Part shown: piece by piece, positions 38,350 to 48,124 of the stretch
Layout: each line of letters begins with the position of its first letter
Position numbering within the stretch: the first letter of the stretch is position 1
From: Enterobacteriaceae endosymbiont of Donacia marginata
GTDB taxonomy: Bacteria > Pseudomonadota > Gammaproteobacteria > Enterobacterales > Enterobacteriaceae
Direction: 5' to 3'
Length of the DNA stretch: 64,000 bases
NCBI RefSeq assembly: GCF_012567685.1
Contig: NZ_CP046184.1
Span: forward strand, 398,407 to 462,406
The notes under the pieces: generated by a model
What the model saw: the letters and a program-made list of their open reading frames with translations, nothing else
The model's database searches: none
Told to the model about the DNA's origin: nothing
Position numbers and translations under genes: made by a program

Positions 38350-39450
38350 ATGTTTAAAAAAAAAGTAATAATTGCAATGTCTGGTGGTATTGATTCTTCT
38401 TTTTCTGCCTGGTTATTAAAAAAACAGAACTATCAGGTAGAAGGATTATTTATGAAAAATTGGGAAGAAGATGATACAAACAATATTTGTAATATCGAAA
38501 AAGATTTATATCATGCAGAAATTATTTGTAAAAAATTAAAAATTCCTTTACATAAAATTAATTTTTCATATGAATATTGGAAGTATGTTTTTACAAACTT
38601 TCTTTCTGAATATAAAAAAGGATATACACCAAATCCTGACATTTTATGTAATAAAATTATTAAATTTAAATATTTTATGAATTTTGCTATTAATAATTTA
38701 GGAGCTGATTTTATCAGTACAGGTCATTATGTACGGTGTAAAAAAATAAAAAATAAATTTTTTTTATTAAGAGGTATTGATGATAATAAAGATCAAAGTT
38801 ATTTTTTATATACAATAAAAGAAAAACAATTAAAAAAAATTTTATTCCCTATTGGAGGGTTAAAAAAAACAGAAGTAAGATATTTTGCAAAAAAACTTAA
38901 ATTTATTAATGCTAATAAAAAAGATTCGACAGGAATTTGTTTTATAGGTGAAAGAAATTTTCCTAAATTTTTAAATAAATATATATCTTCTTCATCAGGA
39001 AATATAGTAAATATTAATGGAGAAGTTATAGGAAAACATAAAGGATTAATAAATTATACTATAGGACAAAGAAAGGGTATTGGCTTAGGAGGTTCTATTT
39101 TTTATGAAAATAAACCATGGTATGTTTATAATAAAAATATAAAAAAAAATATTTTAGTTACAATTCAAGGCAGAGAAAATTTATATTTATATTCTATTGG
39201 CTTAATAGTTAAAAAAATTAATTGGATAAGTTATATACCAAAAAATATAAAAAAAAAATGTACAATTAAAACTAGATATCGACAAAAAGATGTAAAATGT
39301 AAAATTATTTTTTTAGGTAATAATAGAATTAAAGTATATTTATATACCCCTATTTCTAGTATTACAAAAGGACAATCAGCTGTATTTTATTATGGAAGTA
39401 TTTGTTTAGGAGGTGGAATTATTGAAAAAGAAATTCCATTAATTAACTAA
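38350..39450 (+). CDS. mnmA: MnmA, tRNA uridine-34 2-thiolase
   Basis: 366 residues (E. coli 368). PP-loop ATPase: MSGGIDSSFSAWLL near the N-terminus, MKNWEEDD, and the two catalytic cysteines Cys100 (NPDILCNK) and Cys197 (DSTGICFIGE). It puts sulfur on the wobble uridine of Lys, Glu and Gln tRNAs, completing the modification made by MnmE/MnmG, both also encoded here. The sulfur relay proteins are not in the window. Upstream of potA, consistent with E. coli neighbourhood. Confidence 0.97.
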   Translation: MFKKKVIIAMSGGIDSSFSAWLLKKQNYQVEGLFMKNWEEDDTNNICNIEKDLYHAEIICKKLKIPLHKINFSYEYWKYVFTNFLSEYKKGYTPNPDILCNKIIKFKYFMNFAINNLGADFISTGHYVRCKKIKNKFFLLRGIDDNKDQSYFLYTIKEKQLKKILFPIGGLKKTEVRYFAKKLKFINANKKDSTGICFIGERNFPKFLNKYISSSSGNIVNINGEVIGKHKGLINYTIGQRKGIGLGGSIFYENKPWYVYNKNIKKNILVTIQGRENLYLYSIGLIVKKINWISYIPKNIKKKCTIKTRYRQKDVKCKIIFLGNNRIKVYLYTPISSITKGQSAVFYYGSICLGGGIIEKEIPLIN

Positions 39451-39560
39451 AATAAATTTTAATTGTTATTAAAAAATAAATTTAAATATTTAAAATTATT
39501 TTTTAGTTACATAAATTAATAATTAAATAAAAATAATATTTTATTAAATAGAGTATTATT

Positions 39561-40688
39561 ATGGAAAAAAAATCTTTTAAAAAAATTTTAATTAAATTAA
39601 TTAATATTAATAAATCTTTTGCAAATAAAAAAATTATTTATAATTTAAATTTAGAGATAAATGATGGAGAATTTATTACTTTATTAGGTCCATCTGGTTC
39701 TGGTAAAACAACGATTATACGTTTAATAGCAGGTTTAGAAAAAGTAGATAGTGGTTCTATTTTTCTTAGTGGAAAAGAGATAACAAAATATCCAGCAGAA
39801 AAAAGACAAATAAATACTGTTTTTCAAAGTTACGCATTATTTCCCCATATGTCTGTGTTTGATAATATAGCTTTTGGCTTAAGAATGCAAAAAAAAACAG
39901 AAAAAGAAATAATTAAAAAAGTTGAAAAAATTTTAGATATAGTTCAATTAAAAAAATTTATAAATAGAAAACCTCATGAATTATCTGGAGGACAACAACA
40001 AAGAGTTGCTATAGCAAGAGCTGTAATTAATCAACCTAGATTATTATTATTAGATGAACCCTTATCTGCTTTAGATTATAGATTACGTAAAAAAATGCAA
40101 AATGAATTAAAAGCATTACAAAGAAAATTAGGTATTACATTTATATTAGTTACACATAATCAAGAAGAAGCTTTAAGTATATCAGATCGTATTATTTTAT
40201 TACGAAATGGAATAATAGAACAAGATGGTTCACCAAGAGAAATATATGAAGAACCTAAAAATTTATTTGTTGCTAATTTTATAGGAGATATTAATATATT
40301 TAATGCTTTAATTTTAAAAAAATTTAATTCTAATCAGGTATTAGCTAATTTAGAAGGATACATATGTAAAATACAAGTTCCATTCAATATTATTGAAGGA
40401 GAAAAAATACATGTTTTATTAAGACCAGAAGATTTAAGAATTAAAGAAATTAATAATAAAACTAATTTAAATACAGGTTTAGTTGGTTATATAAAAGAAA
40501 AAAATTATAAAGGTATGACTTTAGAATCTACTTTAAAACTTAATAATGGTAAAATTATTATTGTAAGTGAATTTTTTAACGAAAATGATCCTTATGTTGA
40601 TCATTCTTTAAATCAAAAAATGTTAATAAACTGGGTTGAAACATGGGAGGTTGTATTACCTTATGAAAAAGGTAATGGAATATTTTAA
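39561..40688 (+). CDS. potA: Spermidine/putrescine ABC transporter ATP-binding protein
   Basis: 375 residues (E. coli 378). Walker A GPSGSGKT (43-50), Q-loop [10 protein letters not shown], signature [14 protein letters not shown], Walker [13 protein letters not shown] and the switch histidine in [10 protein letters not shown] are intact. The C-terminal TOBE-like domain has [10 protein letters not shown]. It powers polyamine import through PotB and PotC. First gene of potABC; the end overlaps the potB start. Confidence 0.96.
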   Translation: MEKKSFKKILIKLININKSFANKKIIYNLNLEINDGEFITLLGPSGSGKTTIIRLIAGLEKVDSGSIFLSGKEITKYPAEKRQINTVFQSYALFPHMSVFDNIAFGLRMQKKTEKEIIKKVEKILDIVQLKKFINRKPHELSGGQQQRVAIARAVINQPRLLLLDEPLSALDYRLRKKMQNELKALQRKLGITFILVTHNQEEALSISDRIILLRNGIIEQDGSPREIYEEPKNLFVANFIGDINIFNALILKKFNSNQVLANLEGYICKIQVPFNIIEGEKIHVLLRPEDLRIKEINNKTNLNTGLVGYIKEKNYKGMTLESTLKLNNGKIIIVSEFFNENDPYVDHSLNQKMLINWVETWEVVLPYEKGNGIF

Positions 40689-41529
40689 AAAAATTATAAT
40701 TTTTATAATTATTAGTTGGTTATTATTATTTATTTTATTACCTAATATAATTATAATTATAATTAGTTTTTTAAAAAAAGATAATGATAATTTAATTATT
40801 TTAAAATTTTCTTTTAATAACTATCTAAATTTATTAGATTTTTTATATATTAGAGTATTTATAAATTCTTTATTTATTTCATTTATTACCACAATAATAT
40901 GTCTTTTAATAGGTTATCCATTTGCATGGTGTTTAACAAAAATCTCTAATAAAAAAAAATCTTTGATGTTATTTTTTTTATTTTTACCATTCTGGGTAAA
41001 TTCATTAATTAGAATATATTGTCTTAAAATATTTTTAGGAATTAACGGATGGTTTAATAATATTTTAATGTATTTTAAAATTATTAACTCTCCTATTCAT
41101 ATTATTTATACTCCTATTGCTGTAATAATAGGATTAGTATATATTTTATTACCTTTTATGATAGTTCCAATATATTCTAGTTTTGAAAAACTAGATCAAT
41201 TATGGATAGAAGCTGCAAAAGATTTAGGAGCAAAATCTTGGAAAATATTTTTTTATATAATAATACCTTTAACTACTTCAGGAATTATAGCAGGATGTCT
41301 TTTAGTTTTTTTACCTAGTATGGGGATGTTTTATATTTCTGATTTAATGGGAGGATCTAAAAATTTATTAATAGGTAATATTATTAAAAATCAATTTTTG
41401 AATATTAGAGATTGGCCATTAGGAGCTGCGACAAGTACCATAATAACATTATTTACAGGTATTTTATTAATATTATATTTTAAAACTATTAAATTTTTAA
41501 ATAAAAAGGAATTTAAAAAAAATGTTTAA
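40675..41529 (+). CDS. potB: Spermidine/putrescine ABC transporter permease PotB
   Basis: About 284 residues from ATG 40675 (MEYFKK), chosen because it fits the family start and has AAAGG just upstream; ATG 40663 is a possible alternative and the longer frame from 40636 is unlikely. Six membrane segments. [39 protein letters not shown], the [14 protein letters not shown] coupling loop and [17 protein letters not shown] match PotB. It overlaps potA by 14 bases and potC by 8 bases, so translation is probably coupled. Confidence 0.95.
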   Translation: MEYFKKIIIFIIISWLLLFILLPNIIIIIISFLKKDNDNLIILKFSFNNYLNLLDFLYIRVFINSLFISFITTIICLLIGYPFAWCLTKISNKKKSLMLFFLFLPFWVNSLIRIYCLKIFLGINGWFNNILMYFKIINSPIHIIYTPIAVIIGLVYILLPFMIVPIYSSFEKLDQLWIEAAKDLGAKSWKIFFYIIIPLTTSGIIAGCLLVFLPSMGMFYISDLMGGSKNLLIGNIIKNQFLNIRDWPLGAATSTIITLFTGILLILYFKTIKFLNKKEFKKNV

Positions 41530-42325
41530 ATATATATGTAGAATAATTTTCATAAATTTCATTTATTTCTGTTTTTATATACCTATTATTTTATTAATAA
41601 TTAACTCTTTTAATAAATCACGTTTTAGTATTATATGGCAGGGTTTTACAATTAAATGGTATCAGTTAATTATCCATAATTCTTCTTTATTAGAAGTTAC
41701 ATATCATTCTCTATTTATTGGAATTATTACCGCAACTTTTACAACCCTATTTGGATTATTAACTGCATTATCATTATATCATTTTAATATACATATTAAA
41801 TCTTTTATAAATACCCTATTATTTATAGTAATTATTTCTCCTGATATTGTAATGGGTATTTCTTTATTATTATTATTTATTTTTTTAAATTTATCTTTAG
41901 GTTTTTGGACTTTATTATTTGCACATATTACATTCTGTTTTCCATATGTAGTTATTACGATTCATTCTAGATTACAAGATTTTGATAATCGTATGATAGA
42001 GGCGGCAAAAGATCTAGGTGCTAGTGAAATCGTTATTTTAACAAAAATTATACTTCCTATCATATTTCCTACTATTATTTCAAGTTGGTTATTAAGTTTT
42101 GCTTTATCTATGGATGATATAACAATATCAACTTTTGTAACAGGTCCAGAATATGAAATACTCCCATTAAAAATTTATTCAATGTCTAAAATAGGTATTA
42201 CTCCTGAAATTAATGTTTTAGCCACAATATTAATAACTATATCTTTATTTTTAGTAATAGTAAGTAGGATAATATTAGGTAGATATAATAAAACATGTAA
42301 TCAAATTACATCTTTATTAGATTAA
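41522..42325 (+). CDS. potC: Spermidine/putrescine ABC transporter permease PotC
   Basis: 267 residues (E. coli 264). Six membrane segments; FNKSRFSIIWQGFTIKWYQLI, SPDIVMGISLLLLF, the coupling loop [20 protein letters not shown] and LSMDDITISTFVTGPE match PotC. It forms the channel with PotB. In E. coli potD, the periplasmic binding protein, follows; here the next gene is the convergent mutM, so potD is absent from the operon. Confidence 0.96.
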   Translation: MFKYICRIIFINFIYFCFYIPIILLIINSFNKSRFSIIWQGFTIKWYQLIIHNSSLLEVTYHSLFIGIITATFTTLFGLLTALSLYHFNIHIKSFINTLLFIVIISPDIVMGISLLLLFIFLNLSLGFWTLLFAHITFCFPYVVITIHSRLQDFDNRMIEAAKDLGASEIVILTKIILPIIFPTIISSWLLSFALSMDDITISTFVTGPEYEILPLKIYSMSKIGITPEINVLATILITISLFLVIVSRIILGRYNKTCNQITSLLD

Positions 42326-42350
42326 TTATTTTATTTTAAATTTAAATAAC

Positions 42351-43169
42351 TTATTTTTGACATTTACAACAAAAAAATGTGCTTCGATTCCTTTGTATTT
42401 TTCTAATAATCTGTGTCTTACATATTTTACATAGTTTATTTTTTCTTCCATATACAAGAAAATATTGAGAAAAATTTCCAATATTATGATTAGGTAATTT
42501 ATAATTACTAATAGTAGATCCTCCATATTTTATTGATCTATATAAAATAGATTTAATATTTCTAGTTAAAATTGTAATTTCTTTTATATTTAAAGTGTTA
42601 GATATACGAAACGGAGAAATCTTTGATAAAAATAAAGATTCATTAGCATATATATTTCCTATACCAGTAACAATACTATTGTCCATTAATAATATTTTAA
42701 TGTAAATATTTTTTTTTTTTGTATAATTATACAAATATAAACTATTAAAATTATTTTCTAATGGTTCAGGACCTAATTTTTTTAAAAATATATTTTTTTT
42801 ATAATTTTTGTTTTCCCATAACCAAAATCCAAATTTTCTTATATCAGTATATCTTAAAGTAAAATTATTATTTATAATTAAATCTATGTGATCATGTTTA
42901 TGATAAAAAATATTATTTTTATTATTAATAATAGATAATATTCCAGTCATACCTAAATGTATAATAATTGTATTTTTAAATAAAATTATTATAATATATC
43001 TACCTCTTCTTTTAACATCTAAAATTTTTTGATTTTTTATTTTAAAAATATTAATAGGTATCATATATCTTAATTTTTTAGTTCTAATTATAGAATAATT
43101 AATTATTTTTCCTTTTAGAAAAGGTTTTATAACATTTTTAATTACTTCTACTTCAGGTAATTCTGGCAT
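42351..43169 (-). CDS. mutM: Formamidopyrimidine-DNA glycosylase MutM
   Basis: 272 residues (E. coli 269). It removes 8-oxoguanine. The catalytic N-terminus PELPEVEVI (Pro2, Glu3), helix-two-turn-helix GIGNIYANESLF and C-terminal zinc finger (CKIC...CKC) with the Arg of RSTFF are present. Position 57 is Arg (KRRGRY) where E. coli has Lys57. It lies six bases downstream of mnmE and is convergent with potC; in E. coli it follows rpmG, so the locus has moved. Confidence 0.96.
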   Translation of the reverse strand: MPELPEVEVIKNVIKPFLKGKIINYSIIRTKKLRYMIPINIFKIKNQKILDVKRRGRYIIIILFKNTIIIHLGMTGILSIINNKNNIFYHKHDHIDLIINNNFTLRYTDIRKFGFWLWENKNYKKNIFLKKLGPEPLENNFNSLYLYNYTKKKNIYIKILLMDNSIVTGIGNIYANESLFLSKISPFRISNTLNIKEITILTRNIKSILYRSIKYGGSTISNYKLPNHNIGNFSQYFLVYGRKNKLCKICKTQIIRKIQRNRSTFFCCKCQK

Positions 43170-43174
43170 AAATT

Positions 43175-44539
43175 TTATTTACCAACACAAAATTGAGAAA
43201 AAATATTATTTAATAAATCTTCAGAATAAAATTTTCCAGTAATAGAATCTAATTCTTTTTGTATTAATCTAATATCTTCAGATAATAGTTCTATAGAATT
43301 TGTATTTAAAAAATTATTTTTTCCTTTTATAAGATATTTATAAATAGAATTTAAAATATCTAAATACCTTTCTCTAGCTGAAAATTGATTTTCATTTGTA
43401 TTTTTATTTAAAATCTTTTTTTTTATAAAATTCATTAAATTTAATATTCCGATTTTTTTTTTAATTGATATTTTTATTATTGTATAATTACTACTATATA
43501 TTATAGTAGGAATATTATTTGTTAAATCTATTTTATTACGTATAATGATAATAGGAATATTTTTTATAAAATTTTTTAAATATTTTTTTATAATTTTAGA
43601 TAAATTATTTTCTGACATTTTATCTTCTATAACTAAAAATAAATAATTAGAATTTTTAATTTCTTCAAAGGTCTTTTTAATACCTAATATTTCAATTTTA
43701 TTACTAGTCTCTCTAATACCCGCAGTATCTATTATTTCTATAGGAACTGAATCTATATAAATATTTTCATGTAAAATATCTCTAGTCGTTCCAGGGATAT
43801 CAGTGACTATAGAAATCTTTTTATCAGTAATTAAATTCATTAAGCTAGATTTACCAGAATTAGGTGGCCCAATTAATGTTATTTTTATCCCTTCTTTAAT
43901 TCTAATACCATTTTTTACATATTTTATAATATTTATTAAAAATTTTATTAATTTTTCTAATGTTATTAAAATTTTTTTACAAAAAATAGTAAAATTTATT
44001 TTATAATCAAATTCAAGAAAAGATTCTATTTTTACTCTTAATTTAATAATGATTTTTGTGAATTCTGTTAATAATAATGATAATTTTCCATTCATTAAAT
44101 TCATTGCTGAAAATATAGCTGCTTGTGAATTAGCTGAAATTATATCAGCAATTGCTTCTACTTGAGTTAAATCAAATTTTTTATTTAAAAAAGCTCTTTT
44201 AGAAAATTCTCCTGGATCTGCCATCCTAATTCCTGGAATATTTAAAATATTATTAATTAATAAATCTAATAAAATAGAATTTCCATGACATTGTAATTCT
44301 AAAACATCTTCTCCAGTAAAAGAATTAGGTTTTGGAAACCATAATGCTATACCTTTATCTATAATTTTATTTTTATAAAAAAAAGGTAAATAATGCGCAT
44401 ATCTTGGTTCAAGAGAATTTAATTTTAATGTATATTTTATTACATCTATCGATTTATTACCAGATATTCTTATTACTCCTATACTTCCTTGTCCTGTAGG
44501 AGTTACTTTAGCTATTATTGTATTTTTTTGTTTTTCCAT
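43175..44539 (-). CDS. mnmE: MnmE (TrmE), tRNA-modifying GTPase
   Basis: 454 residues, the E. coli length. The N-terminal folate-binding domain (TPTGQGSIGVIRISG), helical domain and inserted G domain are visible: GPPNSGKSSL (G1), DIPGTTRD (G2), DTAGIRE (G3), NKID (G4). The C-terminal catalytic motif FCVGK is intact. Works with MnmG on wobble uridines. Lies between yidC and mutM in the leftward run that starts at rpmH, as in E. coli (yidC-mnmE). Confidence 0.97.
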   Translation of the reverse strand: MEKQKNTIIAKVTPTGQGSIGVIRISGNKSIDVIKYTLKLNSLEPRYAHYLPFFYKNKIIDKGIALWFPKPNSFTGEDVLELQCHGNSILLDLLINNILNIPGIRMADPGEFSKRAFLNKKFDLTQVEAIADIISANSQAAIFSAMNLMNGKLSLLLTEFTKIIIKLRVKIESFLEFDYKINFTIFCKKILITLEKLIKFLINIIKYVKNGIRIKEGIKITLIGPPNSGKSSLMNLITDKKISIVTDIPGTTRDILHENIYIDSVPIEIIDTAGIRETSNKIEILGIKKTFEEIKNSNYLFLVIEDKMSENNLSKIIKKYLKNFIKNIPIIIIRNKIDLTNNIPTIIYSSNYTIIKISIKKKIGILNLMNFIKKKILNKNTNENQFSARERYLDILNSIYKYLIKGKNNFLNTNSIELLSEDIRLIQKELDSITGKFYSEDLLNNIFSQFCVGK

Positions 44540-44555
44540 AATTTAATTATCATAT

Positions 44556-46178
44556 TTAATAATATTTATTATTTATTTTATAAAAAACCCATTTTTGTTG
44601 TAAAATAGTTATTAAGTTATTTATTATATAATAAAGAACTAATCCAGAAGGTAACCATAAAAAAAATAAACTAAAAATAATGGGTATAATATATATAAAT
44701 TTTTCTTGTTCAGAATTATTCTCAAAATTATTTTGAGAAATTTTTTGTATTATTAACATAGTAATACTCATTATAATTGGTAAAATATAATATGGATCTT
44801 CTGATGATAAATCTTTAATCCAAAAAATAAATGGAGCATGTCTTAATTCGATAGAATTAGTTAACATATAATATAAAGCTAAAAAAATAGGCATTTGTAT
44901 AATAAAAGGGATAAATCCCATTAATGGATTTAAATTTTCTTTTTTATATAATAAAATTATTTCTTTACTAAAACGTTCTTTATCATTAATAAATTTTTCT
45001 TTTATTTTTTTAATTTTTGGTTGTAAAACATTCATTTTATTTATAGCAATAAATTGCTGTTTAGATAATGGATATGTTATAAATCTTATAATGAGAGTAA
45101 TTACAATTATAGCAAAACCCCAATTTCCTATTAAATAAAATAATAAATTTAACAAATTAAATAATGGTTTAGATAAGAATCTTAAAAAACCATAATCTAT
45201 AGTTAAATCTAAAAAAGGTGCTATTTTAGACATTTTATTTTGAATTTTAGGCCCTATCCATATTTTAGATAAAAAATTATATTTTTTTTTTGGTAAAATT
45301 GAATAATAAGCAGATCTAAAACCAGCACTAATAGTATTATGAAAATTTTTTTTTATATATATATTATTTTTTTTAGAAAAATTAGGAATAATCCAAGCTG
45401 AAGTAAAATATTGTTGTAATACAGCTATCCATCCATTATTAGTATAAATATTAATTTTTTTTTTTTTTAATATTTTAGAAAATTTATATTTTTTAAATTT
45501 GTTATAATCTGTAGAAATAGCTACACCATCAAATGTTTTAATAGAAATACTATTATGTTTTTTATCTAAATACTTTTTAGGAGTATTAATAGACTTATCT
45601 ATTTGTCCAAATATGCTTACTTTAATAGGTTTTAAACTTTTATTAAAAATTTGATGATTAATATTTATTAAATAATCCCCTCTTTTAAATGAGAAAATTT
45701 TAACATATAAAATGTTTTTTTTTATAAAAAATAAAGGTATTTTTAAAATATTTTTATTTTTTTCTAATTTAAAATTATATGATTTTGAAAAAAATTTATT
45801 ATTTTGATTAAAATATTTATTTTTTTTAAAATTATCTTTTTGAATTATACCACTTTTTATTTGATAAATAAAATTATTATTTTTTCTTAATAAAGTAAAA
45901 AAATTTTTAGAATTTAGTTTCTCAAAATAATCTAATAATTGTATTTTTTCAATAATACCTCCATAAGGATTAATATATAAAAAAAATTTATCAGTTTTAA
46001 TTAAAATATTTTTATTTCTAATAATATTAGGGATAAATTGATATTTATTATTTATGTTTTCATTAATAATTTGTTTTTTATAATTTTTTATATAATTATG
46101 TATTTTTTGCCAATTACCTAAAATAATAAAAAAAAATAAACAAAAAATAATTATAAAAATATTATTTTTTGAATTCAT
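44556..46178 (-). CDS. yidC: Membrane protein insertase YidC
   Basis: 540 residues (E. coli 548). An N-terminal membrane anchor, a Lys/Asn-rich, diverged periplasmic P1 domain (about 60-330), and a conserved five-segment C-terminal core: DYGFLRFLSKPLFNLLNLL, GNWGFAIIVITLIIRFITYPL with the conserved Arg, QQFIAINKMNVLQPKIKKIKEKF and PLMGFIPFIIQMPIFLALYYML. It inserts inner-membrane proteins, partly with SRP/Sec. Between rnpA and mnmE; yidD, normally between rnpA and yidC, is missing. Confidence 0.96.
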   Translation of the reverse strand: MNSKNNIFIIIFCLFFFIILGNWQKIHNYIKNYKKQIINENINNKYQFIPNIIRNKNILIKTDKFFLYINPYGGIIEKIQLLDYFEKLNSKNFFTLLRKNNNFIYQIKSGIIQKDNFKKNKYFNQNNKFFSKSYNFKLEKNKNILKIPLFFIKKNILYVKIFSFKRGDYLININHQIFNKSLKPIKVSIFGQIDKSINTPKKYLDKKHNSISIKTFDGVAISTDYNKFKKYKFSKILKKKKINIYTNNGWIAVLQQYFTSAWIIPNFSKKNNIYIKKNFHNTISAGFRSAYYSILPKKKYNFLSKIWIGPKIQNKMSKIAPFLDLTIDYGFLRFLSKPLFNLLNLLFYLIGNWGFAIIVITLIIRFITYPLSKQQFIAINKMNVLQPKIKKIKEKFINDKERFSKEIILLYKKENLNPLMGFIPFIIQMPIFLALYYMLTNSIELRHAPFIFWIKDLSSEDPYYILPIIMSITMLIIQKISQNNFENNSEQEKFIYIIPIIFSLFFLWLPSGLVLYYIINNLITILQQKWVFYKINNKYY

Positions 46179-46287
46179 TATTTTATACTCATTTTAATTT
46201 ATTTAATAATAAAAATTGATTATAACTTAAAATTAATAATTAGTTTAAATTTTCTTAGGAAAGAAATATAAATTTTATTTAAAATAA

Positions 46288-46635
46288 TTATTTTATTTTG
46301 AAAATATTCCATATTTTTTCTAAATATTTTTTAAAATAAAAATTGTTTATTTTTAAAATATTTTTATTATTTATTATAATAATATAATCCATATTAATAA
46401 ATAAATATTGATTTAAACGAAAATATTCACGAATAATTCTTTTAAATTTATTTCTAATATTTGTTTTATTAATTATTTTTTTGGGGATAATTATACCTAT
46501 ACGAGAATATTTTATTCTATTTTTTTTACTTAAAAGAGAATAATATTTATTATGTAATTTAATAGGTTTATTAAACACTAAATTAAAATTTAGTGAAGTT
46601 AAACGTTTTTTTTTTGAAAAATTAAAATATTTCAC
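46288..46635 (-). CDS. rnpA: Ribonuclease P protein component
   Basis: 115 residues (E. coli 119). Very basic. The RNR-type motif is seen as NIRNKFKRIIREYFRLNQ, and the N-terminus has KKKRLTSLNFNLVFNKP. Cofactor of the RNase P RNA that trims tRNA 5' ends; the RNA gene rnpB is not in the window. Seven bases after rpmH, the usual pair. Confidence 0.94.
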   Translation of the reverse strand: MKYFNFSKKKRLTSLNFNLVFNKPIKLHNKYYSLLSKKNRIKYSRIGIIIPKKIINKTNIRNKFKRIIREYFRLNQYLFINMDYIIIINNKNILKINNFYFKKYLEKIWNIFKIK

Positions 46636-46642
46636 TTTTTTT

Positions 46643-46795
46643 TTATTTAAATTTTTTATCTGATATACTTAAATATATACGATGTTTAGCGCGACGACGA
46701 TTTATTATTTGTCTTCCATTTTTTGTTTTCATTCTATTTCTAAAACCATGAGATCTGTTTTTTTTTAATACAGAGGGTTGAAAAGTACGTTTCAT
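46643..46795 (-). CDS. rpmH: 50S ribosomal protein L34
   Basis: 50 residues. It reads [20 protein letters not shown], then [17 protein letters not shown], which is L34 almost residue for residue; the tail is about four residues longer than in E. coli (46). It starts the leftward rpmH-rnpA-yidC-mnmE-mutM run and is divergent from dnaN. Confidence 0.97.
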   Translation of the reverse strand: MKRTFQPSVLKKNRSHGFRNRMKTKNGRQIINRRRAKHRIYLSISDKKFK

Positions 46796-46963
46796 AAAAT
46801 TATACTTATAAATATTTTATAATATATTAATTATTACATAATTTTTATATTTAATAAAATATTTTTATCAATTTTTTATATTAAATTTTAGTAATTAAAA
46901 ATTTAATTATGTTATAATTATAAGTAAAGATTTTTTGTTATAATTTTTTCTAAAAATAAAAAA
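46796..46963. other. Divergent rpmH-dnaN spacer, site of the missing dnaA
   Basis: 168 bases, nearly pure A/T. In E. coli this interval is occupied by dnaA. Here there is no dnaA fragment and I see no DnaA-box-like TTATNCACA. The element TGTTATAATT occurs twice (near 46911 and 46936) and contains TATAAT, so at least one is a plausible -10 for dnaN. Gene direction flips here (leftward on the left, rightward on the right), making it a candidate origin zone, without proof. Confidence 0.45.
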
Positions 46964-48088
46964 ATGATAGAAAATAATATTATTATTAGTCGTGAATTAT
47001 TAATTAAACCATTAAAATATGTAACAAATATTATTAATAATAAATCTATATATCCAAATATTAGTAATATTTTAATAGATATGTTAAATAATGGTTCAAT
47101 TTTTTTTAAAAGTACTAATTTAGAAATTGAAATCTCATCATTTATTAAAAATATAAGTAATATAAAAAAATATTCAATTATAATTGAAGGAAAAAAATTT
47201 TATAATATATGTCGTAGTTTACCTAAAAATCATGATATAAATATATCATTTAGTAATAATCAAGCTATTATATCATCACAAAATTGTTGTTTTAATATAG
47301 CTACCTTACCAGCAAATAATTTTCCTACTATAGATTTTATAAAATCTGATATAGAATTTAATCTTAAACATAAAATAATAAAAAAATTTATATATGCTAC
47401 TTATTTTTCAATAGCAGATAATGATGTCAGAAAATATTTAAATGGATTATTATTACAAATTAAAAATAATATTTTAAATATTGTATCAACTGATGGACAT
47501 AGATTATCCATTTATACTTATTCAATAAATAAAAATATTATTAATTATTATGCTATAATTCCTAAAAAAAGTATTCTTGAGTTATCTAAATTACTTAATA
47601 ATACTAATGAATTAATTAATATTAAAATTAATAAAAATAATATTTGTTTTATTTTTAATAATTTAACATTTATATCTAAATTAATTGAAAATAATTTTCC
47701 TGATTACGAACAAATTATACCTAAATTTTTTCATAAAGTCATAAAAATTAATCGTATAGAATTTAAAAATTCTTTAAATAGAATTTCTATTCTAGTTAAT
47801 GAAAGAACTAAAGGAGTAACTTTATTATTTAATAATAATTATTTAAAAATATTCAGTAGTAATATAAATAATGAAAAAGCAGAAGAAATATTAAAAATAG
47901 AAAAACATAATAATGAAAAAAAATATAATATTAATATATCTTTTAATATTAATTATTTAATTAATGTAATTAATATATTAGAAAGTGAAATAATTAAAAT
48001 TTCCTTTATTGATAATATTTCTAGTATTAAGATAGAAGATTATTATAAAAAAAATAAAATTTATTTAATAATGCCAATGAAAATATAA
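46964..48088 (+). CDS. dnaN: DNA polymerase III beta subunit (sliding clamp)
   Basis: 374 residues (E. coli 366). The three clamp domains can be followed: ISRELLIKPLKYV at the start, ATLPANNFPTIDF, the middle-domain SIADNDVRKYLNGLLLQ and TDGHRLSIYTY, and the C-terminal YLIMPMKI matching the YVVMPMRL end. It tethers polymerase to DNA. Followed 36 bases later by gyrB; recF, which lies between them in E. coli, is absent. Confidence 0.97.
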   Translation: MIENNIIISRELLIKPLKYVTNIINNKSIYPNISNILIDMLNNGSIFFKSTNLEIEISSFIKNISNIKKYSIIIEGKKFYNICRSLPKNHDINISFSNNQAIISSQNCCFNIATLPANNFPTIDFIKSDIEFNLKHKIIKKFIYATYFSIADNDVRKYLNGLLLQIKNNILNIVSTDGHRLSIYTYSINKNIINYYAIIPKKSILELSKLLNNTNELINIKINKNNICFIFNNLTFISKLIENNFPDYEQIIPKFFHKVIKINRIEFKNSLNRISILVNERTKGVTLLFNNNYLKIFSSNINNEKAEEILKIEKHNNEKKYNINISFNINYLINVINILESEIIKISFIDNISSIKIEDYYKKNKIYLIMPMKI

Positions 48089-48124
48089 AATTATATTTTT
48101 TCTATAAAAAAATGAGAGTGAAAT

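Noticed and set aside
40636..40674. Upstream extension of potB starting MKHGRLYYL
   Set aside because: It overlaps the end of potA in another frame and has no counterpart in PotB; ATG 40675 has the ribosome-binding site and family alignment.
42326..42526. 66-aa minus-strand frame over the end of mutM
   Set aside because: Out-of-frame shadow of the MutM zinc-finger region, which is intact in its own frame.
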